From an uncultured Leptotrichiaceae bacterium (lineage in GTDB: Bacteria; Fusobacteriota; Fusobacteriia; Fusobacteriales; Leptotrichiaceae), in NCBI GenBank assembly GCA_938037005.1, contig CALHVR010000030.1, positions 1 through 38,999 of the forward strand: 38,999 nucleotides of DNA, given 5' to 3'. The number at the start of each line of letters is the position of its first letter. The stretch's first letter is position 1. The notes below the pieces were generated by a model. The model did not search any database and was not told the DNA's origin. It worked only from the letters and a program-made list of their open reading frames with translations. The translations under genes were made by a program, and so were the position numbers. Below are positions 24,540 through 32,885 of this stretch, piece by piece.

Positions 24540-24821
24540 ATGTTAGGAACAGTAAAAAACAAAGCAGGATTACTATTTAATCATGACAATTTTAAAGTAG
24601 TAAAAAAAATATTGAAAAAAGATGAGTTAATACCATCTCATAATCATAATGAGGAAATGATAGTGTTTTCAGTATTGAAAGGTAAGATGGAAATATTTTT
24701 AAATGAAACAGAAAAACACGAGTTAGTTCCAGGAGATATTTTAAATTTTGATGGTGTTAATTTTATAAATGGGAAAGCGTTAGAAGATTCAGAGATTAAT
24801 GTAACTTTAATAAAAAAATAG
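24540..24821 (+). CDS. Small cupin-domain protein
   Basis: 93 residues forming a single cupin beta-barrel. Motif 1 is PSHNHNEEMIVFSVLKG (residues 32-48) with His34, His36 and Glu38/Glu39 as likely metal ligands; motif 2 is LVPGDILNFDG, where the usual third histidine is not seen. Small stand-alone cupins of this type are often metal-dependent sensors or enzymes of unknown substrate. AAGGAG lies eight bases before the ATG. It is a single-gene unit between the flavodoxin terminator and convergent folC. Function beyond the fold is unknown. Confidence 0.8.
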   Translation: MLGTVKNKAGLLFNHDNFKVVKKILKKDELIPSHNHNEEMIVFSVLKGKMEIFLNETEKHELVPGDILNFDGVNFINGKALEDSEINVTLIKK

Positions 24822-24861
24822 ATTATCAAAGTATATTAAAAAAATTAAAATTTGATAATCT
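24820..24861 (-). terminator. Shared convergent hairpin between cupin gene and folC
   Basis: AGATTATCAAA (24820-24830) and TTTGATAATCT (24851-24861) form an 11-bp stem with a 20-base loop. On the minus strand a run of seven T residues follows, so it most likely terminates folC; it also lies right at the cupin stop codon. Confidence 0.65.
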
Positions 24862-24868
24862 TAAAAAA

Positions 24869-26149
24869 TTATAATTTATTAATTAAAGTTTTAAATTTAG
24901 AAATTTCATAAAAAGAACCACATATTACTATGGCTTTATATGGAGTTTCTTTTTTATTTACAAGCTTAATTGCTTTATTGTAAACAGTCAAAATATCATC
25001 TTCAAAGTGTATGTTTTTTGTATTTAGATTTTTTAAAATCATTTTTTCTTTAATTTCTTGAGATGTAAGTCCGTAAGTAATACCTTTTAAAGAAGTAATA
25101 AATAAGTTATTTGAAATATTTTGCAATTTTGGTAAAATATCATCAATATTTTTCGTTTCAAGAATTGAAGTAATGATAATAATTTCGTCTTTTTTATAAA
25201 TTTCCATTAAATTTTCTGTTAATTTTTGTATAGAGTCATCGTTATGAGCTGCGTCTAAAATAACGGTAGGATTTTTAGAAAAAATCTCAAAACGAGCTTG
25301 CCATTTAACTTTACGAAGTCCCAATTGTATTGTTTCGTTATTAATATTAAAATATTTTGCAGTGTAATATGCAAGTAAAAAATTATGTGCTTGAAATTTC
25401 CCAAAAAGTGGAATATTAAAAGTGAAATTATTTATCGTTATAATAGTTTCAAAGTTAGATTTATTAAGTGTTATATTAAATTTATCTTTTTGTAAAACAT
25501 TTTCAAAATTATTTGTTTTTTTACTGATTTCAAACTCTAATTCATGTAAATTTTGAGCATAAAAACAAAGTTCATTATTTTTTATAATACCAGCTTTTTC
25601 AAATGCAATTTCTTGGAGAGTATTGCCTAAAATAGCAGTATGATCAAAACTTATATTTGTAATAAGTGCAATGCTAGAATTTATAATATTTGTAGCATCA
25701 AGTCTTCCTCCTAAACCAGTTTCAAGTATTATAAAATCTAAATTTTTTGATTGAAAGTATAATAAAGCGATAAAAAATGTAATTTCAAAAAAATTAAGAT
25801 TATATTTTTCAACTGAAATTGAATGATATTTTTTTATAGCTTCTAAAACAATAGGATAAAATTTTATAATGTCCTTGTCTGTTATCATATTTCGGTTAGC
25901 TACAATTCTTTCATTGTAAGATAAAATGTGTGGAGAGGTGAATTTTCCAACATTATATCCTGCTTCAAGGAAAATATTTTCTAAAAAAGAAGCTGTAGAG
26001 CCTTTTCCATTTGTTCCTGCAATATGAATAAATTTAATATTTTTGCAAGGATTTCCTAATATTTTATATATTTCTTTTAAATCATCTATATTTTCTCTTC
26101 GTTTTTCTGTTCTGTAATTAAAAATTTCATTTAAAATTTTATCTATCAT
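24869..26149 (-). CDS. folC: Folylpolyglutamate synthase / dihydrofolate synthase
   Basis: A Mur-ligase-family ATP enzyme that adds glutamate to dihydropteroate and folates. The P-loop HIAGTNGKGSTASF, the loop PHILSYNERI, LETGLGGRLDATN, NISFDHTAILG and EKAGIIK are all visible, and VILDAAHNDDS marks the C-terminal domain. It is about 426 residues from the ATG at 26149. In-frame GTG codons at 26164 and 26158 are possible starts and no site is strong, so the start is uncertain. It is transcribed alone on the minus strand, divergent from the EamA gene. Other folate genes are not nearby. Confidence 0.93.
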   Translation of the reverse strand: MIDKILNEIFNYRTEKRRENIDDLKEIYKILGNPCKNIKFIHIAGTNGKGSTASFLENIFLEAGYNVGKFTSPHILSYNERIVANRNMITDKDIIKFYPIVLEAIKKYHSISVEKYNLNFFEITFFIALLYFQSKNLDFIILETGLGGRLDATNIINSSIALITNISFDHTAILGNTLQEIAFEKAGIIKNNELCFYAQNLHELEFEISKKTNNFENVLQKDKFNITLNKSNFETIITINNFTFNIPLFGKFQAHNFLLAYYTAKYFNINNETIQLGLRKVKWQARFEIFSKNPTVILDAAHNDDSIQKLTENLMEIYKKDEIIIITSILETKNIDDILPKLQNISNNLFITSLKGITYGLTSQEIKEKMILKNLNTKNIHFEDDILTVYNKAIKLVNKKETPYKAIVICGSFYEISKFKTLINKL

Positions 26150-26180
26150 TTTTATCACACTCACATTACTTATTTTTTAT

Positions 26181-26229
26181 ATTATATCAAAAAAAATAAC
26201 TGTAAACCAGCGTTATTTTATGCTACAAT
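26181..26229. promoter_or_regulatory. Divergent folC/eamA promoter region with central dyad
   Basis: The minus-strand extended -10 TGATATAAT has its hexamer at 26186-26181 (for folC). The plus-strand TGCTACAAT has its -10 at 26224-26229 (for the EamA gene). Between them AAAATAAC (26193-26200) and GTTATTTT (26212-26219) form an 8-bp dyad that could be a shared operator. Confidence 0.5.
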
Positions 26230-26262
26230 GTATGGAGTTAAAAAATAAAGGAGAAAATAAAA

Positions 26263-27147
26263 TTGGATAAAAAAATATTAGGTATAATAATGTCTAGTAC
26301 TGCTTCAAGTTTATGGGCTATATCAGGAATTTCAGGAGAAATATTATTTGAAAAATATAAATTTGATGTAGATTGGTTAGTATCTACAAGAACTTTAATA
26401 TCAGGAATTTTACTTTTGGCTATTGCAATGCTTGTACAAAATGAAAATATATTTGAGCCATTTAAAAATAAAAAAGATACAATAAAATTGTTAATATTTG
26501 GTGCGACAGGTATGTATTTACTTCAATACAGTTATTTTAAGGCAATAGAGCTGAGTAATGTTTCATTTGCAACGATAATGCAGTATACAGCACCATTTTT
26601 TATATTTTTATATGAATCAATTAAATACAAAAGAAAACCTAAATTTTCAACGATAATATTATTGATTTTAACAGCTTTGGGAGTATTTTTGTTAGCAACA
26701 AAAGGAGATATAACAAGATTAGCTGTATCGGTTGGAGCTTTAATAGCAGGGCTTGGATCAGCGATAATGATTAGTTTTTATTCAATTCAGCCAAAATCTT
26801 TACTGCAAAAATATAACAATTTAACTATTGTAGGTTGGGCAATGTTGGTTGGTGCGACAATATCTAATTTTAGATATCCAATATGGGAGTTTGATAATAA
26901 AGTAAATATGGAAGTAGTTTTAAATATAGGAATTGTCGTTATTTTAGGTACAGCAGTAGCATTTTTGTTATATATGAGTAGTTTAAAATATATATCGGCT
27001 TCACTTGCCGGGCTTTTAAATGCATTTGAAACAGTTTTAGCTGCATTATTATCAATAATAGTTTTTGGAATGTTTTTTTCAACAACTGAAATTATTGGAT
27101 TTTTATTAGTATTTGTTTCAATTATGATCTTGCAAAAAAGGTTGTAG
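26263..27147 (+). CDS. EamA/DMT-superfamily transporter
   Basis: A cytoplasmic-membrane drug/metabolite transporter family protein of 294 residues with ten hydrophobic helices arranged as two EamA repeats (about 5-140 and 155-290). Family signatures include SSLWAISGISGE near the start, ATGMYLLQYSYFKAIELSNVSFATIM, and the second-repeat counterpart SLKYISASLAGLLNAFETV. Translation appears to start at TTG 26263, with AAAGGAG nine bases upstream and no better codon near. The substrate is unknown; members export amino acids, metabolites or drugs. Single-gene unit. Confidence 0.88.
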   Translation: MDKKILGIIMSSTASSLWAISGISGEILFEKYKFDVDWLVSTRTLISGILLLAIAMLVQNENIFEPFKNKKDTIKLLIFGATGMYLLQYSYFKAIELSNVSFATIMQYTAPFFIFLYESIKYKRKPKFSTIILLILTALGVFLLATKGDITRLAVSVGALIAGLGSAIMISFYSIQPKSLLQKYNNLTIVGWAMLVGATISNFRYPIWEFDNKVNMEVVLNIGIVVILGTAVAFLLYMSSLKYISASLAGLLNAFETVLAALLSIIVFGMFFSTTEIIGFLLVFVSIMILQKRL

Positions 27148-27215
27148 AAATTTTTAAAAAAAGTGTGAGAATTTGAGTTGTAATTTACAAAATGTATAAC
27201 AAAATTACAAAAAAC

Positions 27216-27244
27216 TTGCATTTTTAATAAAAAAATGATATTAT
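27216..27244 (+). promoter_or_regulatory. Promoter of rpsT
   Basis: TTGCAT (27216-27221) and TATTAT (27239-27244) with a 17-base spacer, leaving a leader of about 70 bases before the S20 start. Confidence 0.6.
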
Positions 27245-27318
27245 ATTACGGAAACTTTACAGAAATAGATAATGTGGAGTAAAGATAAATAGATATAACT
27301 GAGAGAAGGGAGAGAAAT

Positions 27319-27585
27319 ATGGCACATTCAAAATCATCTAAAAAAAGAGTATATATTGGAGAAAGAAATGCAGAAAGAAATCAAGCTATTAAAAGTAGAG
27401 TTAAAACTTTCGTGAAAAAAGTTCTTTCAGCTGTAGAAGCTAAAAATGTCGACGAAGCTAAAACAGCATTGCAAGTTGCATACAAAGAATTAGATAAAGC
27501 TGTAACTAAAGGTGTAGTTAAGAAAAATACTGCTTCAAGAAAAAAATCAAGATTAGCAGTTAAAGTAAATGCTTTAGCGAACTAA
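27319..27585 (+). CDS. rpsT: 30S ribosomal protein S20
   Basis: A primary 16S rRNA-binding protein of the small subunit. It is 88 residues and Lys/Ala rich. MAHSKSSKKRVYIGERNAER at the N-terminus, then KTFVKKVLSAVEAKN, VAYKELDKAVTKGVVKKNTA and SRKKSRLAVKVNAL are standard S20 features. AAGGGAGAG precedes the ATG. It is monocistronic, as usual for rpsT, with a terminator downstream. S20 is known to autoregulate in E. coli; the short leader here shows no obvious binding structure. Confidence 0.97.
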   Translation: MAHSKSSKKRVYIGERNAERNQAIKSRVKTFVKKVLSAVEAKNVDEAKTALQVAYKELDKAVTKGVVKKNTASRKKSRLAVKVNALAN

Positions 27586-27625
27586 TAAAATTTGATTTTA
27601 AAAAAATTTTTTTAAGATTATATAA

Positions 27626-27660
27626 ATGGGCAATTTCTTAAGGAAGAGGCTCATTTTTTT
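27626..27660 (+). terminator. Terminator after rpsT
   Basis: ATGGGC (27626-27631) pairs with GCTCAT (27648-27653, one G-U), with an inner CTT/AAG stem, followed by seven T residues. Confidence 0.7.
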
Positions 27661-27711
27661 ATATAAAATAAAAGATAAATAAGATATATAGTTTATATAA
27701 AAAACCTATAT

Positions 27712-27740
27712 TTTACATTAATGTTTATTTTTGATATACT
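27712..27740 (+). promoter_or_regulatory. Promoter of the 47-aa sORF
   Basis: TTTACA (27712-27717) and an extended -10 TGATATACT with hexamer at 27735-27740; the spacer is 17 bases. Confidence 0.65.
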
Positions 27741-27774
27741 AAATTTGTAAAGATAGAGATATGGAGGAAAAATA

Positions 27775-27918
27775 ATGTTATTATTAATTTTAGTCTTATT
27801 AATTATATTAATTTTATTTAAAAGTGAATATAATAAAAAATTGGAAAAATCAAGAGTAAAAATTAGAAAAAATGATTTTATTACAAGGAAAATAAGACAA
27901 AAAGAAAATAAATGGTAA
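27775..27918 (+). CDS. 47-residue single-pass membrane protein (sORF)
   Basis: An ATG at 27775 opens 47 codons. Residues 2-15 are all Leu, Ile, Val or Phe (MLLLILVLLIILILF), a single membrane helix, followed by a strongly basic tail with KKLEKSRVKIRKNDF and ending KENKW. The charge pattern predicts the N-terminus outside and the basic tail in the cytoplasm. GGAGG lies about eight bases before the start, a promoter lies at 27712-27740, and a terminator at 27955-27990, so it is a complete monocistronic unit. No catalytic motif is visible. It could be a small regulatory membrane peptide, a type I-toxin-like peptide or an assembly factor; I assign no function. It fills most of the 520-base gap between rpsT and ilvD. 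Confidence 0.7.
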   Translation: MLLLILVLLIILILFKSEYNKKLEKSRVKIRKNDFITRKIRQKENKW

Positions 27919-27954
27919 TATTATTATAATTGTAAAAAATCAGTATATAATTTT

Positions 27955-27990
27955 AAGAAGGTGATTTTTCAAAAGCCTTCTTATTTTTTT
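27955..27990 (+). terminator. Terminator after the sORF
   Basis: AAGAAGG (27955-27961) pairs with CCTTCTT (27976-27982), then A and seven T residues. Confidence 0.85.
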
Positions 27991-28044
27991 CATTTGAAAA
28001 TTATAATAAAAGTTAGATTTGTGGATACAATTAACTTTAAAATA

Positions 28045-28053
28045 TGTTATAAT
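28045..28053 (+). promoter_or_regulatory. Extended -10 promoter for the ilv-leu cluster
   Basis: TGTTATAAT, with TATAAT at 28048-28053 and no good -35. It lies about 53 bases before the ilvD start, too close for a T-box or a leader-peptide attenuator. Confidence 0.6.
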
Positions 28054-28105
28054 AGAACAATTATAATTAAAAGAAAAGTAAAAATAAATAAGGAGAGTGG
28101 AATCA

Positions 28106-29779
28106 ATGACAGGAAAAGGAAGAAGCAATAACTTAACAAAAGGTATTGCTAGAGCACCTCATAGGTCGCTGTTAAAAGGATTAGGATTTACAAGTGATGA
28201 AATGGATAAGCCTATTATTGGAATTGCAAATTCATTTAATGAAATTATACCTGGACATGTACATTTAAAAAATTTAGTACAATCAGTTAAAGATGGTATA
28301 AGAAATGCTGGTGGAGTTCCGATGGAATTTAATACGATAGGAATTTGTGATGGGCTTGCAATGAACCATCTTGGAATGAAGTATTCCCTTGTAACAAGAA
28401 ATATTATTGCAGATTCTATTGAAGCTGTAGCTATGGCAACTCCATTTGATGCGATAGTATTTATACCGAGTTGTGATAAAGTTGTGCCTGGAATGTTAAT
28501 AGCAGCAGCGAGATTAAATATACCTTCAGTTTTTATAAGTGGTGGAGCTATGTTAGCTGGAGTATATAAAGGGAAAAAAATAGGATTAAGTAATGTATTT
28601 GAAGCTGTTGGAGCTTATGAATCAGGAAAAATTACAAAAAGAGAATTAAATATGGTAGAGGAAATGGCATGTCCAACATGTGGGTCATGTTCTGGAATGT
28701 ATACAGCAAATACTATGAATTGCTTGACAGAAGCTTTAGGAATGGGACTTCCCGGAAATGGAACGGTTCCAGCAGTATTTTCTGAAAGAGCAAGATTAGC
28801 AAAAAAAGCTGGAATGCAAGTTATGGAAGTGTTAAAAGCAGGACTTAAACCAAAAGATATTATGACAAAAGAAGCATTTGAAAATGCTGTAGCAGTAGAT
28901 ATGGCATTAGGAGGATCGTCAAATACAGCATTACATTTACCAGCGATAGCACATGAAGCTGGAGTAAAATTAACTTTAGATGATTTCAATGAAATTGCGA
29001 AAAAAACACCACAATTATGTAAATTATCTCCATCAGGGGAATATTTTATAGAAGATTTATATAGAGCAGGTGGAGTAACAGGTGTAATGAAAAGAATGTT
29101 TGAAAATGGAGCATTACATGGAGAAGCAAAAACTGTAGCACTTAGAAGTCAAGGAGAACTAGCGAAAGAAGCATTTATAAACGATGAAGATGTAATAAAA
29201 CCTTGGAATAAACCGGCATATTCAACAGGAGGAATTGCAGTATTAAAAGGTAATTTAGCGGTAGATGGCTGCGTTGTAAAAGAGGGAGCTGTAGACAAAG
29301 AAATGTTAGTTCATTCAGGGCCGGCTAAAGTATTTAATTCAGAAGAAGAAGCTGTTGAAGCGATTGTTGGAGGAAAAATAGTAGCAGGGGATGTCGTTGT
29401 TATTAGGTATGAAGGACCAAAAGGTGGACCTGGGATGAGAGAAATGTTGTCACCAACAGCTATGATTGCTGGAATGGGATTAGATAAAGATGTCGCTCTT
29501 ATTACAGATGGAAGATTTTCAGGTGCAACGAGAGGAGCTTCAATAGGACATGTTTCACCGGAAGCAGCTTCAGGAGGAAATATTGCAATTGTTGAAAATG
29601 GAGATATTATTGAGATTGATATTCCAAATAGAAAAATAAATGTAAAATTAACAGATGAAGAAATAGAACAAAGAAAAAGTAAGTTAGAACCACATAAAAT
29701 AACTGTAACAGGATATTTAAAAAAATATGCAATGCATGTATCTTCGGCAGCAGAAGGTGCGATAGAAATATTAGATTAA
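28106..29779 (+). CDS. ilvD: Dihydroxy-acid dehydratase
   Basis: An iron-sulfur enzyme that dehydrates 2,3-dihydroxy-isovalerate and -methylvalerate to the 2-oxo acids of valine and isoleucine. Start ATG 28106 has AAGGAG ten bases upstream; a GTG at 28097 overlaps that site. It has 557 residues, the usual length. Cluster cysteines are seen at Cys123 (PSCDK) and in CPTCGSCSGMY (Cys189, Cys192, Cys195). GICDGLAMNHLGMKYSL and TDGRFSGATRGASIGHVSPE are standard. It is first gene of the ilv-leu run. A sizeable hairpin follows before ilvA (29818-29857). Confidence 0.97.
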   Translation: MTGKGRSNNLTKGIARAPHRSLLKGLGFTSDEMDKPIIGIANSFNEIIPGHVHLKNLVQSVKDGIRNAGGVPMEFNTIGICDGLAMNHLGMKYSLVTRNIIADSIEAVAMATPFDAIVFIPSCDKVVPGMLIAAARLNIPSVFISGGAMLAGVYKGKKIGLSNVFEAVGAYESGKITKRELNMVEEMACPTCGSCSGMYTANTMNCLTEALGMGLPGNGTVPAVFSERARLAKKAGMQVMEVLKAGLKPKDIMTKEAFENAVAVDMALGGSSNTALHLPAIAHEAGVKLTLDDFNEIAKKTPQLCKLSPSGEYFIEDLYRAGGVTGVMKRMFENGALHGEAKTVALRSQGELAKEAFINDEDVIKPWNKPAYSTGGIAVLKGNLAVDGCVVKEGAVDKEMLVHSGPAKVFNSEEEAVEAIVGGKIVAGDVVVIRYEGPKGGPGMREMLSPTAMIAGMGLDKDVALITDGRFSGATRGASIGHVSPEAASGGNIAIVENGDIIEIDIPNRKINVKLTDEEIEQRKSKLEPHKITVTGYLKKYAMHVSSAAEGAIEILD

Positions 29780-29817
29780 TATTTAATAATGAAAGATGTA
29801 AAAATAAAAGTGAGAGG

Positions 29818-29864
29818 GAGTTTTGGAAGGTGGTTAAAAGGCTTAAATCCAAAACTCTTTTGTT
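29818..29864 (+). other. Hairpin between ilvD and ilvA, possible partial terminator
   Basis: GAGTTTTGGA (29818-29827) pairs perfectly with TCCAAAACTC (29848-29857), followed by TTTTGTTT. The broken T run suggests incomplete termination or RNA processing within the operon. Confidence 0.55.
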
Positions 29865-29894
29865 TATACAAATAAGAATAAGAAGGTGAGTAAA

Positions 29895-31100
29895 TTGCAT
29901 AAATTATACGAATTTATGGAAGCAAGAGAGAGATTAGGAACTGTTATTGAAAAAACGAAACTAATTCATAGTACAGTTTTTTCGGAAGAATCAGGAAATG
30001 ATATTTATATAAAACCAGAAAATTTACAAAAAACGGGTTCATTTAAAATAAGAGGAGCTTATAATAGAATAGCGAAATTGACGGAAGATGAAAAAAATCG
30101 TGGAGTTATAGCGGCTTCAGCTGGAAATCATGCGCAAGGAGTTGCGTTTGGGGCACAAAAATTAGGGATAAAAGCGACAATAGTTATGCCAAAACATACA
30201 CCATTGATAAAAGTGGAGGCAACCAGAAAATATGGAGCTGAAGTTATTTTACATGGAGATGTTTATGATGATGCTTATAATCATGCTAAAAAATTACAAA
30301 TAGAATACGGTTATACATTTGTTCACCCATTTGATGATGAAGATGTAATTGAAGGACAAGGGACAATAGCGTTAGAAGTGTTGGAAGAATTACCTGATGC
30401 AGAAATAATTTTAGTACCAATAGGAGGTGGAGGGTTAATTTCAGGAGTTGCAGCAGCAGCAAAAATGAAAAATCCTCAAATTAAAATAATAGGAGTAGAG
30501 CCAGAAGGAGCAGCAAGTGCAGTAGCAGCTTTAAAAAATGATGAAGTTGTTGAGCTTTCAGAAGCTATAACGATTGCAGATGGAACGGCGGTAAAAAGAA
30601 TAGGAGATACAACATTTGATTATATAAAAAAATATGTAGATGAAATTGTAACAGTTTCTGATTATGAATTAATGGAAGCGTTTTTACTTTTAGTTGAAAA
30701 ACATAAGATTGTTGCTGAAAATTCAGGAATTTTGTCGATTGCAGGATTGAAAAAATTAAATGTGAAAGGGAAAAAAATAATATCAATTTTGAGTGGAGGA
30801 AATATTGATGTATTGACAATTTCGTCAATGATAAATAAAGGGCTTGTAAATCGTGGAAGAATATTTACGTTTTCGGTAGATTTACCTGATAAACCAGGAC
30901 AATTAGTGGCAGTGTCTGAAATGTTATCAAATCAAAATGCAAATGTAATAAGATTGGAGCATAATCAGTTTAAAAATTTAGATAGATTCCATGAAGTTGA
31001 ATTACAAGTTACGGTTGAAACAAGTGGAGAAGAACATATTGAAAAAATTATTAAAAACTTTAAAGAAAACGGGTACATAATAAAAAGATTGAATTTATAA
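29895..31100 (+). CDS. ilvA: Threonine dehydratase (short, ACT-domain type)
   Basis: A PLP enzyme that deaminates threonine to 2-oxobutyrate, the entry to isoleucine. The TTG at 29895 is chosen because GAAGGTGA lies about six bases before it and the GTG at 29886 sits within that site; this gives 401 residues. The PLP lysine is Lys51 in TGSFKIRGAY, and the phosphate-binding loop is IGGGGLISG. The C-terminal 70 residues form an ACT domain (FTFSVDLPDKPGQLVAVSEM) suited to allosteric control by amino acids. The size and single ACT domain match the TdcB-like/short IlvA class rather than the 510-residue E. coli IlvA, but the operon context favours a biosynthetic role. Confidence 0.92.
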   Translation: MHKLYEFMEARERLGTVIEKTKLIHSTVFSEESGNDIYIKPENLQKTGSFKIRGAYNRIAKLTEDEKNRGVIAASAGNHAQGVAFGAQKLGIKATIVMPKHTPLIKVEATRKYGAEVILHGDVYDDAYNHAKKLQIEYGYTFVHPFDDEDVIEGQGTIALEVLEELPDAEIILVPIGGGGLISGVAAAAKMKNPQIKIIGVEPEGAASAVAALKNDEVVELSEAITIADGTAVKRIGDTTFDYIKKYVDEIVTVSDYELMEAFLLLVEKHKIVAENSGILSIAGLKKLNVKGKKIISILSGGNIDVLTISSMINKGLVNRGRIFTFSVDLPDKPGQLVAVSEMLSNQNANVIRLEHNQFKNLDRFHEVELQVTVETSGEEHIEKIIKNFKENGYIIKRLNL

Positions 31101-31166
31101 AAATTAATGATTAAAAAGATTAAGATAAAATTTGTTAAATTATAAAAAGAAAAGGTGGTTGAAAGA

Positions 31167-32885
31167 ATGAGTACAGAAATGATAAATGGAGCCAGAATGG
31201 TATTGGAATGTTTATATAGAGTTGGAGTGACAGATATATTTGGATATCCGGGTGGAGCTGTAATTCCTATTTATGATGAGATTTATAGCTTTCCTAAAAT
31301 AAAACATTATTTTGCAAGACATGAACAAGGTGCATCACATGAAGCAGATGGCTATGCAAGAGTTTCTGGAAAAGTAGGAGTATGCCTTGCGACTTCAGGG
31401 CCTGGAGCAACAAATCTAGTTACAGGGATAATGACGGCTCAAATGGATTCAGTACCAATGCTAGCAATAACAGGACAAGTTAGAAGTCAATTATTAGGAA
31501 AAGATGCGTTTCAAGAAACAGATATTGTTGGGATAACTTCGCCAATAACAAAAATGAATTATTTAGTAAAAAATATAAAAGAAATTCCTAGAATAATAAA
31601 AGAAGCCTACTATATAGCGCAAACTGGAAGACCGGGACCTGTACTTGTTGATATACCAAATGATATACAGTTACAAGAAATTTCAATGGAGGAATTTAAT
31701 AAATTATTTAGTAAAGATATAAGTTTGGAAGGGTATTCACCAAATTATGATGGGCATCAAGGACAAATAAAAAAAGCATTGAGATTTATAAAAGAAGCTA
31801 AAAAACCGTTGATTATAGCAGGTGCTGGAATTTTAAAATCAAATGCGTCACAAGAATTATATGAATTAGCTAAAAAAATACAAAGTCCTGTAGCTATGAC
31901 TCTTTTAGGACTTGGAGCTTATCCTGGAATGGATGAGCTATCGCTTGGAATGATTGGAATGCACGGACTTGCTGCAGCAAATTTTGCAACGGATGAAGCA
32001 GATTTAGTTATTGCTGCAGGAATAAGATTTGATGACAGAATAGCAGGAAATCCCACTAAATTCTGTGAAAAAGCAAAAATAATTCATATTGATATTGATC
32101 CAGCAGAAATTGATAAAAATAAAAAAATTGAAGTACCGATAGTTGGAGATTTAAAAAGTGTATTGACTGAAATTAATAAAGAGGTAGTGAGTAAAGAAAA
32201 TAAAGAATGGGTAGAAACAATTAAAAATTGGAAGAAAGAGTATTCGTTAATTCATAATGAAGTGGGAGAAGATAAATTGTTGCCACAAGAAGTTTTAAAA
32301 GAGCTAGATAGTATTTTAAAAGGAGAAGGAATTATTGTAACAGATGTTGGGCAACATCAAATGTGGACAGCACAATATTTAACTTATCAAAATCCTAATT
32401 CTATCGTAACATCGGGTGGAGCAGGAACGATGGGATTTGGAGTGCCGGCAGCGATTGGGGCACAAGTTGGAGCGCCTACAAAAAAAGTAGTATTAGTTGT
32501 TGGTGATGGTGGTTTCCAAATGACATTTCAAGAATTGATGATGCTGAAACAATATAATTTACCTGTAAAAATTTTAATTATCAATAATTCATTCTTGGGA
32601 ATGGTAAGACAGTGGCAAGAATTATTTAAAAATAAAAGATATTCTTCGGTAAACTTAGAAATAAATCCTGATTTTGTGAAAATTGCTGAGGCGTATGGCG
32701 TTACAAGTGCAAGACTTAAAACAAAAGAAGATTTAAAAACAAAACTTAAAGATTTAATAATGTCAAACGAAGGAGTAGTAATTGATTGTGTTGTAGAAAG
32801 AGAGGAAAATGTATTTCCAATGATACCAGCAGGAAAAACAGTAAGTGATATGATTGGAAAGAAAGGAGTGTTAGAGAATGACTAA
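31167..32885 (+). CDS. ilvB: Acetolactate synthase, catalytic subunit
   Basis: A thiamine-diphosphate enzyme that joins pyruvate with pyruvate or 2-oxobutyrate. ATG 31167 has AAAGGTGG eight bases upstream; the GTG at 31155 is inside that site. It has 572 residues. The ThDP-activating glutamate is Glu53 in RHEQGASHEADGYA. GPGATNLVTGIMTAQMDSVP, LLGKDAFQETDIVG (FAD/herbicide-site region) and the ThDP motif VGDGGFQMTFQELMMLKQYN are present. It overlaps ilvN by eight bases, so the two subunits are translationally coupled, as is typical of the anabolic enzyme rather than the catabolic AlsS. Confidence 0.97.
   Translation: MSTEMINGARMVLECLYRVGVTDIFGYPGGAVIPIYDEIYSFPKIKHYFARHEQGASHEADGYARVSGKVGVCLATSGPGATNLVTGIMTAQMDSVPMLAITGQVRSQLLGKDAFQETDIVGITSPITKMNYLVKNIKEIPRIIKEAYYIAQTGRPGPVLVDIPNDIQLQEISMEEFNKLFSKDISLEGYSPNYDGHQGQIKKALRFIKEAKKPLIIAGAGILKSNASQELYELAKKIQSPVAMTLLGLGAYPGMDELSLGMIGMHGLAAANFATDEADLVIAAGIRFDDRIAGNPTKFCEKAKIIHIDIDPAEIDKNKKIEVPIVGDLKSVLTEINKEVVSKENKEWVETIKNWKKEYSLIHNEVGEDKLLPQEVLKELDSILKGEGIIVTDVGQHQMWTAQYLTYQNPNSIVTSGGAGTMGFGVPAAIGAQVGAPTKKVVLVVGDGGFQMTFQELMMLKQYNLPVKILIINNSFLGMVRQWQELFKNKRYSSVNLEINPDFVKIAEAYGVTSARLKTKEDLKTKLKDLIMSNEGVVIDCVVEREENVFPMIPAGKTVSDMIGKKGVLEND

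Noticed and set aside
26787..27221. 144-codon minus-strand frame opposite the EamA transporter
   Set aside because: It lies antisense to a clear transporter gene, has no ribosome site and shows biased composition from the opposite strand.
27990..28020. CodY-like half site (GAAAATT) upstream of ilvD
   Set aside because: Only a half site is present, the sequence is very AT-rich, and CodY is a Firmicutes regulator not expected in this lineage.
27990..28105. T-box leader or leucine-rich leader peptide ahead of ilvD
   Set aside because: The promoter leaves only about 50 bases of leader, with no T-box sequence, no terminator and no leucine/valine-rich ORF.
28615..28989. 124-codon minus-strand frame inside ilvD
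   Set aside because: It is antisense to the conserved cysteine region of ilvD and shows no family features or start signal.
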